A stretch of DNA of 64,000 bases from contig DATAWQ010000063.1 of assembly GCA_036267135.1 (NCBI GenBank), positions 124,001 to 188,000 on the forward strand. The letters are read 5' to 3'. Source of the stretch: PALSA-505 sp036267135 (GTDB taxonomy: Bacteria; Actinomycetota; Actinomycetes; Streptosporangiales; Streptosporangiaceae). Below the pieces are notes generated by a model that was not told the origin of the DNA, ran no database searches, and saw nothing but the letters and a program-made list of their open reading frames with translations. Both the position numbers and the translations under genes were made by a program. This document shows, in pieces, positions 41,742 through 49,683 of the stretch; position 1 is the first letter of the stretch; each line of letters starts with the position of its first letter.

Positions 41742-42212
41742 TCAGACGCGCTGGTTTTGCACGAACCGGGCCAGGGCTACTGCAATCTCCCCCGGTGCAC
41801 GATCGGTTGTGTCGATCATCGGCAGGCCGAGCGAACGGTACGCTTCCGCGTCCCGGAGCGCCTCGCCGAGCACCTGCGGCCGGGCTTAGCCGACCAGGCG
41901 GCGTCCTCGCTCCTGGTCGGTGCAGTCGAGCAGGAGCCAGGCGTTGACCGGCCAGTCCGCGAGCTCGTCTGGGGTGCATACGGTGAACAGCACCACTGGC
42001 AGATGCGCAACAAGGTCGATGACCGTGCGTACGAGCTGGCGGTAGGCGGCCCAGGTGTCCGGGTGCTGCCTGATATCCCGGCCAGCCAGCGCAGCCGCCG
42101 GGTCCATGAAGGCATCCCAATCCAGCACGGCATGAGTCGGCAGCAACGATGCCAGCAACGGCACGACCGTTGTCTTGCCTGAACCAGAAGCGCCGAACAC
42201 AGCGGTGATCAC
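41742..42212 (-). pseudogene. P-loop kinase/ATPase interrupted by one in-frame stop
   Basis: The frame from the GTG at 42212 encodes ITAVFGASGSGKTTVVPLLA (Walker A), VLDWDAFMDPAAA and LLLDCTDQERGRRLVG, then reaches TAA at 41886-41888. The same frame continues without further stops as VLGEALRDAEAYRSLGLPMI and DTTDRAPGEIAVALARFVQN to TGA at 41742. The downstream part is the expected C-terminal lid and helix of a nucleotide-kinase-like protein, so a single point mutation (or a sequencing error) has split the gene. Confidence 0.75.
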
Positions 42213-42607
42213 GGGGGCAACATAGTCGACACGTCACCGCTGACGAAGGCGTCAGGGGCACGCCTGCGGCGGGAACTCCGGCAGAGGATGCACGCCGCCC
42301 TACTGTCCGGGGTTTACAGGCCGGTTGGGCGCCGCATCCAGACGCGAACTCGCTCGGCATGACTGGCCACGTAGCTTTCCAGCCCGTCGATGTCTGTCGT
42401 ATTCAGCGAGAGGTTCATCTGGTGGAGGCCCCGGGCGACGATCAGAGAGTCAAACAGAGCCGGGGAGACATCCGGCCAGGCCCGGCATTCGCCCGCGACC
42501 CAGCCACCAGCAACTGCTCCGGTACTGCTGGCGAATATTGACTTGTACGTTCGATTGTTGTATCAAGATCCGAACGCCACCCCGCGGAAAGTACTTCCAG
42601 GTGGTAG
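42213..42607. other. Gap between the broken kinase gene and the CPA2 antiporter
   Basis: No gene is supported. A 34-codon frame on the minus strand (42326-42430, MNLSLNTTDIDGLESYVASH...) looks coding-like by composition but is too short to judge and could be a relic. The right part, 42530-42600, is AT-richer and should contain the promoter of the antiporter gene. Confidence 0.4.
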
Positions 42608-43945
42608 ATGTCCTTCACAGATGTTGATCTTGCTCGGCTGCTGATCGCGCTGGCCGTTTTGCTGCTGGCCGCGCACGGTGTGGGGGACTTGTTCGCGCGG
42701 TTCAAACAGCCGCCCGCGATCGGGGAAATAGTCGGCGGCATATTGCTCGGGCCCTCGGCGCTGGGCGCGGCGTTCCCGCGCATCCAGCACTGGATTTTCC
42801 CGTCGACCGGCTCGTCGGCGGCCGCGCTGGGCGCGGTCTACCAGATTGGCCTGCTGCTGCTCATGTTCGCCGCGGGCGCGGAGATGCGGCGGCTCCTGCA
42901 GCGTGATGCGGTGCGGCCGGTCGGCCTGATCGCGTCGTTCGGACTCATCCTGCCGTTGGCGGCGGGGCTGGGCCTGGTGGCGGTGCTGGGGGTACACAAC
43001 TTCATCGGCACCGCCCAGAATAAGACGGCGCTGATCTTGGTGTTCGGGATGGCGGTCGCGGTGACGAGCATCCCGGTGATCACGCGGATCATGCACGACA
43101 CCGGCCTGCTGGGGACGCGGTTCTCGCGCATCGTGCTGTCGGTCGCGGTGATCGAGGACATCGTGCTGTATGTCATCCTCGCGGTCGCGATCGGGCTTGT
43201 GCAGGCCACCGGCAGCACCGCGTTCGGAGTCCCGACAGCGCTGAATATTCACACCGTTGCCCAGAACAGCGTCTACCACACGGTGGTGGCTGTGCTGTTC
43301 CTCGGTGTGGCGCTCACCGTGGGCGGGCGTGTCTACAAGGCACTGACTGGGATGCGAGCCAATCCGCTGGCCCGCCGCAGCCCTGTCGCGTTCCAGTTGA
43401 TGTGGATGCTTGCCTTGTCAGCGGGCGCGCTGGCGCTCGGGATCGTGCCGCTGTATGGAGCGTTCGTGGCCGGGATCACCGTCGCGGTGGCCAATGGCGA
43501 CGAAATTGTGCGGGAGCGCAACGCCCTTGCGGGCGTCTCCTTCGGCTTCTTCATACCGATCTACTTCGCGGTCATCGGCATTCAGCTCGACCTGATCCAC
43601 CACTTCGACATCGTGTTCTTCCTCGGCTTCCTGGCCTTCGCGTGCGTGGCGAAAGCCGCGAGCGTGTACTTGGGGGCGCGCCTGTCGCGGGAGAACAAGT
43701 TCATGTCCGCGAGCCTGGCGATCGCGATGAACGCCCGGGGCGGACCGGGGATCGTGCTGGCCTCGACCGCCTACGCGGCAGGCATCATCAACGAGACGTT
43801 CTTCGTCAGCCTGGTGATGCTCTCGATCGTGACCTCGCTGGCGGCCGGGTCCTGGCTCGAACGCGTCGCCGACCGGCTCGCCGGGGCCACAGAGCACCCT
43901 CTTCACGACGAAGCCGAGGCCGACGGCGAACTCAGCACCACCTGA
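42608..43945 (+). CDS. CPA2 family cation:proton antiporter
   Basis: The 445-aa protein has about 12 membrane helices and the KefB/GerN-like signatures FKQPPAIGEIVGGILLGPSAL near residue 35, TALILVFGMAVAVTSIPVIT and NARGGPGIVLASTAYAAGII. Typical CPA2 Na+/H+ or K+/H+ exchangers have this length when the RCK domain is absent, as here. ATG start at 42608 with AGGTGG upstream. Confidence 0.9.
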   Translation: MSFTDVDLARLLIALAVLLLAAHGVGDLFARFKQPPAIGEIVGGILLGPSALGAAFPRIQHWIFPSTGSSAAALGAVYQIGLLLLMFAAGAEMRRLLQRDAVRPVGLIASFGLILPLAAGLGLVAVLGVHNFIGTAQNKTALILVFGMAVAVTSIPVITRIMHDTGLLGTRFSRIVLSVAVIEDIVLYVILAVAIGLVQATGSTAFGVPTALNIHTVAQNSVYHTVVAVLFLGVALTVGGRVYKALTGMRANPLARRSPVAFQLMWMLALSAGALALGIVPLYGAFVAGITVAVANGDEIVRERNALAGVSFGFFIPIYFAVIGIQLDLIHHFDIVFFLGFLAFACVAKAASVYLGARLSRENKFMSASLAIAMNARGGPGIVLASTAYAAGIINETFFVSLVMLSIVTSLAAGSWLERVADRLAGATEHPLHDEAEADGELSTT

Positions 43946-43979
43946 GCGTCCGCACCCGCCGGCGGGGCTGGTGTCCGGG

Positions 43980-44582
43980 TCAGCCTCGCGGCGGCCCAGG
44001 CGGGGTGGCGGCGCAGGTCAACGATCCGTGCTCGGGGACCAGGCTGACGTGGATCCCAAATCCCGACGGCGCCTGGGTGTAGCCAATGCTCAGTTCCACG
44101 CCGGCCGGGAGCGCGGCTGGGTTGATGGTCCACACCGTGTCTCCATTCGCCTCCCGGTGGGGAGCGGGCAGCACCTGGGGGAGCTGGACGTTCGGTCCCG
44201 GCACGTAGCAGACCGAGTCGGCGGTGACGAGGGCGGGGACCCCGGCGTGGGCGAGAGCCTGGCGCAGCGCGTTCGGATCACGCAACTGGCCGGGGGTCAG
44301 CTGCAGCTTGACGAGCCCGTTCGCGGCGGTGACAGAGAACCTGGCCGGTCCGACCGGGCCGGATGGGTACCCGCGGGCCGTGCCGCCAGACCCAAGGCTG
44401 TGGACGATTCCGAACACGACCGCGGCGATCACAGCCGCCGCGGCTGTGGCCGCAGCTAGGTAGCGTCGGCGGGCGCGCTGCCGGTGGGCTAGGCGGGATC
44501 TGGCCGTGGCGAGAAGAAACGCCTGCATATCGTCGCTGAATTGCGGAACCTTGGGCAGCGGTGGTTGATCAAGAGTGTGCAT
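43980..44582 (-). CDS. Membrane-anchored anti-sigma-like partner of ECF sigma factor
   Basis: The 200-aa protein has a cytoplasmic N-terminus of about 40 residues (SDDMQAFLLATARSRLAHRQ), one membrane helix (LAAATAAAAVIAAVVFGIVH) and an extracytoplasmic domain of about 130 residues without recognised motifs. Its ATG overlaps the end of the sigma factor gene by 14 bp, the arrangement of sigma/anti-sigma pairs. No zinc-binding HxxxCxxC is visible, so the mechanism differs from ZAS-type anti-sigmas. Role inferred from context. Confidence 0.65.
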   Translation of the reverse strand: MHTLDQPPLPKVPQFSDDMQAFLLATARSRLAHRQRARRRYLAAATAAAAVIAAVVFGIVHSLGSGGTARGYPSGPVGPARFSVTAANGLVKLQLTPGQLRDPNALRQALAHAGVPALVTADSVCYVPGPNVQLPQVLPAPHREANGDTVWTINPAALPAGVELSIGYTQAPSGFGIHVSLVPEHGSLTCAATPPGPPRG

Positions 44583-45165
44583 CGGAGGCCTCCTCGTGTG
44601 TGGCGGGCGCCGGCTCGCCGAGCGCCCCTCGGAGCCGCTTGCGGGCGCGGGAAAGCCGCAGCCGGGCGGTGTTCGGATTCATCCCGAGGACGGCCCCCGC
44701 GTGCGCGGGTTCCAGGCCGTCGCGGGCCACGAGGAGCAGCAGTTCCCGGTCTTTGGCCTGGAGTCCAGCCAACGCCGCCCTGAGCTTGGGCGCGAGCCGG
44801 GCCGCGTCGATCGCCGTGTCCACCGCATCGGCCTCGTCCGGGCAGAAGGCCGGCAGGTTAGCGAGACGGCGGACCAGGCTGCTGCGACGGGCAAAGGTGC
44901 GCCGCTGCCGGGCCAGGACGTGGCGGGCGATTCCGAGCAGCCACGCCCCCGCATCTCCCCCACCCGGGCGGTACCGGCCAGCCGAGGTCATGGCGGCCAG
45001 AAATGTCTCGGCCACCAGGTCCGCGACGTCGCCGGAGTTCGGGCAGCGAAGCATCGCATAAGTCAGCACCTGGCGCTCGTGCCGACGATAGAAGCGGCCG
45101 AATGCGTCAGCGTCACCCGCGGCCGTCGCCGCTAGCAGTTCGCCATCACTGTGACCCATGCCCAT
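44569..45165 (-). CDS. ECF-family RNA polymerase sigma factor
   Basis: Alternative sigma factor. Region 2 is present as FGRFYRRHERQVLTYAMLRC and AWLLGIARHVLARQRR, region 4 as AALAGLQAKDRELLLLVARD with the HTH AHAGAVLGMNPNTARLRLSR. The start is uncertain; I take the ATG at 45165 (198 aa), with further in-frame ATGs at 45159, 45177 and 45189. It is coupled to the membrane-anchored partner downstream, suggesting signal-responsive control and probable autoregulation. Confidence 0.85.
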   Translation of the reverse strand: MGMGHSDGELLAATAAGDADAFGRFYRRHERQVLTYAMLRCPNSGDVADLVAETFLAAMTSAGRYRPGGGDAGAWLLGIARHVLARQRRTFARRSSLVRRLANLPAFCPDEADAVDTAIDAARLAPKLRAALAGLQAKDRELLLLVARDGLEPAHAGAVLGMNPNTARLRLSRARKRLRGALGEPAPATHEEASDAHS

Positions 45166-45248
45166 ACTTGCCCGCATCGGCGCGACCATGTCATCGAATC
45201 GAAGCCGGTGCGGCCGGTCAGCCTGATTTCCGGCCCCCCCGCCGCTGT

Positions 45249-45602
45249 TCAGTCCCGATGGTTCACGATGTTGATGACGTTGCCGTCTGGTGCCCGAACG
45301 TGGAACCGGCGCACACCCCAAGGCTCGGTCGTTATCGGGTGCGCGATCTCATAGCCGAGCTTCTGAGCTTCTTCGTAGGCGCCTTCGACGTCATCCGTAA
45401 GGACGGAAACGACGGAATCTTCGGGTGCGCTTGCGTCGCGCGTTACGAGCTGGACGATCGCCCTGGTGTCGGGAGAGGTGTAGCGGGCCACCCATCCCAT
45501 GTTGAACTCTTCGGTGCCCAGCCCGAGGTAGTCGGTGTAGAAGCTCTTCGCGGCCTCGACGTCAGGCACTCGAAGATTGGCTATGACGCGTGTGGCGCGC
45601 AT
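45249..45602 (-). CDS. VOC family protein
   Basis: The 117-aa single-domain VOC protein starts MRATRVIANLRVPDVEAAKS and ends RRFHVRAPDGNVINIVNHRD. The ATG at 45602 follows GGAGGAAGG. A much longer open frame running to 46136 is a composition effect. It is divergently oriented from the second ECF sigma gene, about 160 bp away, and that sigma gene is itself linked to a VOC fusion protein. Confidence 0.87.
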   Translation of the reverse strand: MRATRVIANLRVPDVEAAKSFYTDYLGLGTEEFNMGWVARYTSPDTRAIVQLVTRDASAPEDSVVSVLTDDVEGAYEEAQKLGYEIAHPITTEPWGVRRFHVRAPDGNVINIVNHRD

Positions 45603-45762
45603 GCCTTCCTCCCGTCTGCTTGATCCACTACCTGTTGTTCCCCCTGGCGGCGTCCTGGTTCCCGGCTCAGCCGCTGTGATGTGACAATCTTCTTCCGGCT
45701 CTCTGGCCGCCCGTTGAGACGAGGGCCGGGAACCAGGACCGGGGAACGGGGAACAACTGAGT

Positions 45763-46359
45763 ATGGAGGAGTCAGACGGTGCGGTGATCGCCGAGTCGCT
45801 GCAGGCGGCGGGGGCTTTCGGCGTCATCTTCGATCGGCACGGATCGACGCTGCTGCGTTTCCTGGCCCGCCGCGTCGAGCCGGCCGAGGCCGAAGATCTG
45901 TTGGGAGAAGTGTTCCGGATCGCTTTCGAGCGGCGGTCAACCTTCGAGCGGGATCGGGACTCGGCCCGGCCTTGGCTGTACGGCATCGCCGCCAATGTGG
46001 TGGCTAAACACCACCGGAGCGAGGCCCGAAGGCTTCGGGCCATGGGCCGGGTCTGCGCCGACCGGCTGCTGGACGACGATCCGGCCGAACGGGCGGTGGC
46101 GGTGGCTGACGCCAACGCCCGCTGGCCCCGGGTCATGGATGCGATGGCGACCCTTCCCGAGGCCGAGCGGCAAGTCCTCCTGCTCTTCGCCTGGGAGGAA
46201 CTGAGCTACGACGAAATAGCGTCGACCCTCGGCGTACCGGTGGGGACGGTGCGCTCGCGCCTTAGCCGGGGGCGGGGCCGGTTGACCGCTTTGACTCGGG
46301 GCCGGGACATGACCACCGACGTGCCCCTCACTTCGTGTGACGCTGGAGGCGGAAGATGA
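45763..46359 (+). CDS. ECF-family RNA polymerase sigma factor
   Basis: A 198-aa sigma factor with region 2 (GAFGVIFDRHGSTLLRFLAR ... EDLLGEVFRIAFERR ... RPWLYGIAANVVAKHHR) and region 4 (LPEAERQVLLLFAWEELSYD, HTH EIASTLGVPVGTVRSRLSRG). ATG at 45763. The stop overlaps the ATG of the VOC fusion gene by 4 bp, so the two are translationally coupled. Confidence 0.92.
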   Translation: MEESDGAVIAESLQAAGAFGVIFDRHGSTLLRFLARRVEPAEAEDLLGEVFRIAFERRSTFERDRDSARPWLYGIAANVVAKHHRSEARRLRAMGRVCADRLLDDDPAERAVAVADANARWPRVMDAMATLPEAERQVLLLFAWEELSYDEIASTLGVPVGTVRSRLSRGRGRLTALTRGRDMTTDVPLTSCDAGGGR

Positions 46360-46916
46360 CAGACGATCTGGAGCCCCTTCGCCGGTCTCGCCCCGACCGG
46401 CTGCTGCCGGACGATCCCCCCGACCCCGAGATCCTGGTCAGGGAGAAGGCCCGCCTCATGTCGGCCATCACCGGGCCGGCTGGCACGGCCGAGCATCGCC
46501 GAACGCCCTCCATCTATCCGCGACTTGCCTACCGGGACGAGGTCGCCGCCCTGGACTTCCTGACCCGGGCGTTCAGCCTCGTCGAACGCCGGGAAGCACG
46601 AATGGAGCACCCGGAGGGAACCCTGGCCTGGCTGGAGATCGGAGACGGCGTGGTCATGATCGGCCGGGCTGGGGAGGAGCGCCACGGCCTGCGCAGTCCG
46701 CTAGACGCCGGCGCCCCTACGGCCATGGTGAACGTGTACGTGCACGACATCGACATCCACTACCGCAGGGCTGAGTCAGCGGGTGCCGAGATCGTCATGC
46801 CGCTGGAGGACATGTTCTGGGGCGACCGGCGCTACGAGGCCCTCGACTCCGAAGGGCACCGCTGGCACTTCGCGGAGCGCGTGTCCGAGACCCGGGCTCA
46901 TCGACCGGCCCCGTAG
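46356..46916 (+). CDS. Anti-sigma-like N-terminal segment fused to a VOC domain
   Basis: In the 186-aa protein residues 1-40 (DDLEPLRRSRPDRLLPDDPP ... LVREKARLMSAI) look like the cytoplasmic start of CU044_5270-type sigma-linked proteins that normally continues into a membrane helix. Here it is followed from residue about 50 by a VOC domain (YPRLAYRDEVAALDFLTRAF ... EALDSEGHRWHFAERV). No membrane helix is present. The gene replaces the expected anti-sigma gene in the operon. It may be a soluble ligand-sensing regulator or an accidental fusion. Confidence 0.75.
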   Translation: MTDDLEPLRRSRPDRLLPDDPPDPEILVREKARLMSAITGPAGTAEHRRTPSIYPRLAYRDEVAALDFLTRAFSLVERREARMEHPEGTLAWLEIGDGVVMIGRAGEERHGLRSPLDAGAPTAMVNVYVHDIDIHYRRAESAGAEIVMPLEDMFWGDRRYEALDSEGHRWHFAERVSETRAHRPAP

Positions 46917-46921
46917 GCCAG

Positions 46922-47488
46922 CTAGCCCCTCGCCGGTTCACCTGCGCAGAGTGCGGCGATGGTGCGCTCGGTCCAGTCCAGGCTGGCCCGGTGGACTACC
47001 AGCCCATGGTCAAGGGCGAACCGCGGGTGGAGCTGGTCGAACTGGGCCACCTCGGTGTATCGCTCCAGTCCCGCGGTGAGCGCCGCGAGCGCATCTTTGA
47101 GATCGCGCAGGAACCCGAGCACCTCTTCCCGCGGGACCATGTGTTCCATCATCACGAAGCGCATGAGGTGCAGTCCAAGGTCACGCGAGGCCGTCGCCGG
47201 TTGCACAGGTGCGCGGAGCCAGGTCAGGTGGGCCGACCGGCCGGCCTGTGTCGGTTCATACACGCGGCGTTGCCGGGCTGACTCGTTCGCCTCGGCTGGC
47301 GGCGTGGCCCGGACCAGTTCTCTGGCTTCCAGGCGGCGCAACGCTGGATACAGGGTGCCGGAACTGGGCTGGTAGATGCCCATCGGCGTAGCGGTGAACT
47401 GGCGCTTGAGGTCATAGCCGGACGACGGCGACAGACAGATCAGGCCGAGCAGGATGTGCTCGAACGAGGTGAGCTGATGCCCGGCCAT
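46922..47488 (-). CDS. PadR family transcriptional regulator
   Basis: From the ATG at 47488 the protein has 188 aa: an N-terminal winged helix (EHILLGLICLSPSSGYDLKR, then YQPSSGTLYPALRRLEAREL) and a C-terminal Vir_act_alpha_C-like helical domain. PadR regulators repress nearby transport or detoxification genes. A perfect 19-bp palindrome lies 23 bp upstream in the divergent gap to the membrane-protein gene at 47597, so both genes are probably under its control. Confidence 0.9.
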   Translation of the reverse strand: MAGHQLTSFEHILLGLICLSPSSGYDLKRQFTATPMGIYQPSSGTLYPALRRLEARELVRATPPAEANESARQRRVYEPTQAGRSAHLTWLRAPVQPATASRDLGLHLMRFVMMEHMVPREEVLGFLRDLKDALAALTAGLERYTEVAQFDQLHPRFALDHGLVVHRASLDWTERTIAALCAGEPARG

Positions 47489-47510
47489 GACCAGCAATCT
47501 ACCTTGCAGC

Positions 47511-47529
47511 ATAGGTCGAATCGACCTAT
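47511..47529. promoter_or_regulatory. Palindromic PadR operator
   Basis: The sequence ataggtcga-a-tcgacctat is a perfect inverted repeat with 9-bp arms. It lies between the divergent PadR gene (start 47488) and the membrane protein gene (start 47597). Short palindromes in such divergent gaps are the usual binding sites of PadR proteins. Confidence 0.72.
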
Positions 47530-47596
47530 CCTGCTGGGAAGACGGCCAGGACGCGGACGAGGGCAGGGTCCGCGGGCCATCACGAAAGGCCTTGCC

Positions 47597-48280
47597 GTGG
47601 ACGCGAGTCGCGATGCCCGAACCGCCGGAACCAGACCGGGAGCCGGGGGCCGGTTCGGCTCAATCTCGATGATCGTGATCTTCGACGTTGCCGCCCCGCT
47701 GGGGGCCTACAGCCTGCTGCGCTCGGCTGGCCTGACGGCGGTGAGCGCATTGCTGCTGAGTGGGGTGTTCCCTGCTGCGGGCGTGGCCATCGGGGCGGTC
47801 CGGCACCGTCGGCTCGATGTGGTCGGCGCCCTGGTCCTGGCCGGGATCCTGGTGGGCACGGTGCTCGGCCTGGTCACTCACCAGGCCAGGCTGCTGCTGG
47901 TCGAGGGATCGGTGCCCACGGCCGTCTTCGCGGTGGCCTGCCTGGGCTCGCTATGGGCCCGGCGCCCACTGATGTTCAGCTTCGCCTTGGCGTTCACAGG
48001 GCCGGACACAGCTCAAGGCCGCGAGATGACCAGGCTCTGGCAATACGAGGAATTCCGGCGGCTATTCCGCGTCATCACGGCTGTCTGGGGCCTCGGCTTT
48101 GCCATCGAGGCCGCCGTGCGGGTCGTCGTCGTGTACAACACCTCGACCGGAACAGCCTTGGCCAGCTCCATGGTCACACCGTTCCTCTGGGCGGGGGCGT
48201 TGTCGGCCTGGACGGTCGCCTACGGCACGCATCACCGGAAGAAGGGTGAACGGCTGGCCGCCGCCGAAACAGAGGGTTAG
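47597..48280 (+). CDS. VC0807-like multi-pass membrane protein
   Basis: From a GTG at 47597 (AAAGG upstream) the protein has 227 aa with about six membrane helices (VIFDVAAPLGAYSLLRSAGL ... SALLLSGVFPAAGVAIGAVR, RRPLMFSFALAFTGPD, MVTPFLWAGALSAWTVAYGT). This pattern matches the VC0807-type proteins of unknown function. A start within the helix at 47669 is possible. It is divergent from the PadR gene and likely its target. Confidence 0.65.
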   Translation: MDASRDARTAGTRPGAGGRFGSISMIVIFDVAAPLGAYSLLRSAGLTAVSALLLSGVFPAAGVAIGAVRHRRLDVVGALVLAGILVGTVLGLVTHQARLLLVEGSVPTAVFAVACLGSLWARRPLMFSFALAFTGPDTAQGREMTRLWQYEEFRRLFRVITAVWGLGFAIEAAVRVVVVYNTSTGTALASSMVTPFLWAGALSAWTVAYGTHHRKKGERLAAAETEG

Positions 48281-48585
48281 CCAGCGCTCCGCTGGAGTTG
48301 CCAGGCGGCTTCGATCGCGTCCTCGATGGCACCAGCGTCACCGCTGGCGATGTCGGCTACGACCATCATGTGCTTGGCGAACCGGGTGGGGACGCTGAAG
48401 GTTTCAGGGAACTGTCGCAGCAGCAGGTCGCGGTAGTCGAAGTCAGCGCGGATCACCACGTGCACGTCATCGAGCTGGCGCGCGACCAGCCTGCCGTGCA
48501 GCCGCCACTCGGCCAGCCCGTCTGCCGTGTGGCGGCGCACACCCGCCAGGGCCTCGGCTAAGCGAGCCACGTCGGCTATCTTCAC
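48277..48585 (-). CDS. MmcQ/YjbR-like protein
   Basis: The 102-aa protein resembles the MmcQ/YjbR DNA-binding-fold family: VARLAEALAGVRRHTADGLAEWRLHGRLVA, then FDYRDLLLRQFPETFSVPTR and AIEDAIEAAWQLQ. Function in the family is poorly defined. Its 3' end overlaps the convergent membrane protein gene by 4 bp. Confidence 0.65.
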   Translation of the reverse strand: MKIADVARLAEALAGVRRHTADGLAEWRLHGRLVARQLDDVHVVIRADFDYRDLLLRQFPETFSVPTRFAKHMMVVADIASGDAGAIEDAIEAAWQLQRSAG

Positions 48586-48679
48586 GAGCGCAGGCTTCCC
48601 CCACCACTACCTGGTGAAACGTTGTACGCGCGGCTTCGCCGCCCGCCGGGCTTTCCCGGGAAGGTCCTCTGGTCGGAGG

Positions 48680-49546
48680 TCAGCGGCCGATCGCGTCCAA
48701 TTCCGCGATCGCCTCGGCGGGCAGATCGAACCCGGCGGCGGCGATGTTCTCGCGCAGGTGATCCACTGACGAGGTGCCGGGGATCAGCAGGATGTTCGGT
48801 GAGCGCCGCAGCAGCCAGGCGAGCGCGACGGCCAGCGGGGTCGCACCCAGCCGGTTCGCCACCGCGTGCAGCTCGTCGGACTGCAGCGGCGAGAAGCCGC
48901 CGAGCGGAAAGTACGGCACGAAGGCGATGCCCTGCGACGCGGTGAGCTCGACCAGGCTGTCGTCGTCGCGGCGCGCGACGTTGTAGAGGTTCTGCACGCA
49001 GACGACCGGCGCGATCGCCTGCGCCTCGGCGAGCTGGCCGGCGTCGACGGTGCTGAGGCCGAGGTGGCGGATCAGCCCCTGCTGCTGGAGTTCGGCCAGC
49101 GCCTCGAACTGCTCCGCGATCGAGCCGGGCTCGGGGCCCTCCACGCCGCCCATGCGCAGGTTGACCACGTCGAGCGCGTCGAGCCCGAGGTGCTTGAGGT
49201 TGTCGTGCACGGCCTCGCGCAGGTCGGCCGGGGTTCGGGCGTGCGGCCAGCCACCCTGCTCGTCACGGCGGGCCCCGACCTTGGTGACGATGTGCAGGTC
49301 GTCCGGGTAGGGCGCCAGCGCCTCGTGAATGATCTCGTTGGTGACGTAGGGCCCGTAGAAGTCGGCGGTGTCGATGTGATTGACGCCGAGCTCAACCCCC
49401 TCGCGCAGCACGGCGATCGCGGCGGCGCGGTCCTGGGGCGGCCCGAAGACACCGGGCCCGGCGAGCTGCATGGCGCCGTAGCCGACCCGGGTGAGCTCGA
49501 GGTCGCCGACGCGGTAGGTGCCGCCGGGCAGGTCGTGGGATGTCAT
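48680..49546 (-). CDS. Aldo/keto reductase family oxidoreductase
   Basis: The 288-aa TIM-barrel enzyme has HIDTADFYGP with the catalytic Asp and Tyr, IVTKVGARRD with Lys, and LIPGTSSVDHLRENI at the NADP site. The catalytic His of canonical members is not in its usual place: the strand reads LDALDVVNLRMGGVEG where DLYLLH would stand. This variant is shared with a set of actinobacterial proteins (established from memory of the family, not checked). Substrate unknown. It is divergent from the XRE regulator gene. Confidence 0.9.
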   Translation of the reverse strand: MTSHDLPGGTYRVGDLELTRVGYGAMQLAGPGVFGPPQDRAAAIAVLREGVELGVNHIDTADFYGPYVTNEIIHEALAPYPDDLHIVTKVGARRDEQGGWPHARTPADLREAVHDNLKHLGLDALDVVNLRMGGVEGPEPGSIAEQFEALAELQQQGLIRHLGLSTVDAGQLAEAQAIAPVVCVQNLYNVARRDDDSLVELTASQGIAFVPYFPLGGFSPLQSDELHAVANRLGATPLAVALAWLLRRSPNILLIPGTSSVDHLRENIAAAGFDLPAEAIAELDAIGR

Positions 49547-49683
49547 GGCTTCCTTCCTGTCCGTGGCCTGCGCCGCGGACGTGATCCACGATGCTACGCA
49601 CCCGGCTGGCCAGGCAGTGCCCCCGTCATCCTGGGACTGGCAGGGCCATGGTGGCCGACCGCACCCCCCGTACAGTGGAACGC

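Noticed and set aside
41886..41888. Recoding of the in-frame stop in the P-loop gene (selenocysteine or readthrough)
   Set aside because: The codon is TAA, not TGA, and no recoding structure is apparent; a point mutation is simpler.
45603..46136. N-terminal extension of the 45249-45602 VOC gene
   Set aside because: It reads antisense through the ECF sigma gene; the ATG at 45602 has a strong ribosome-binding site.
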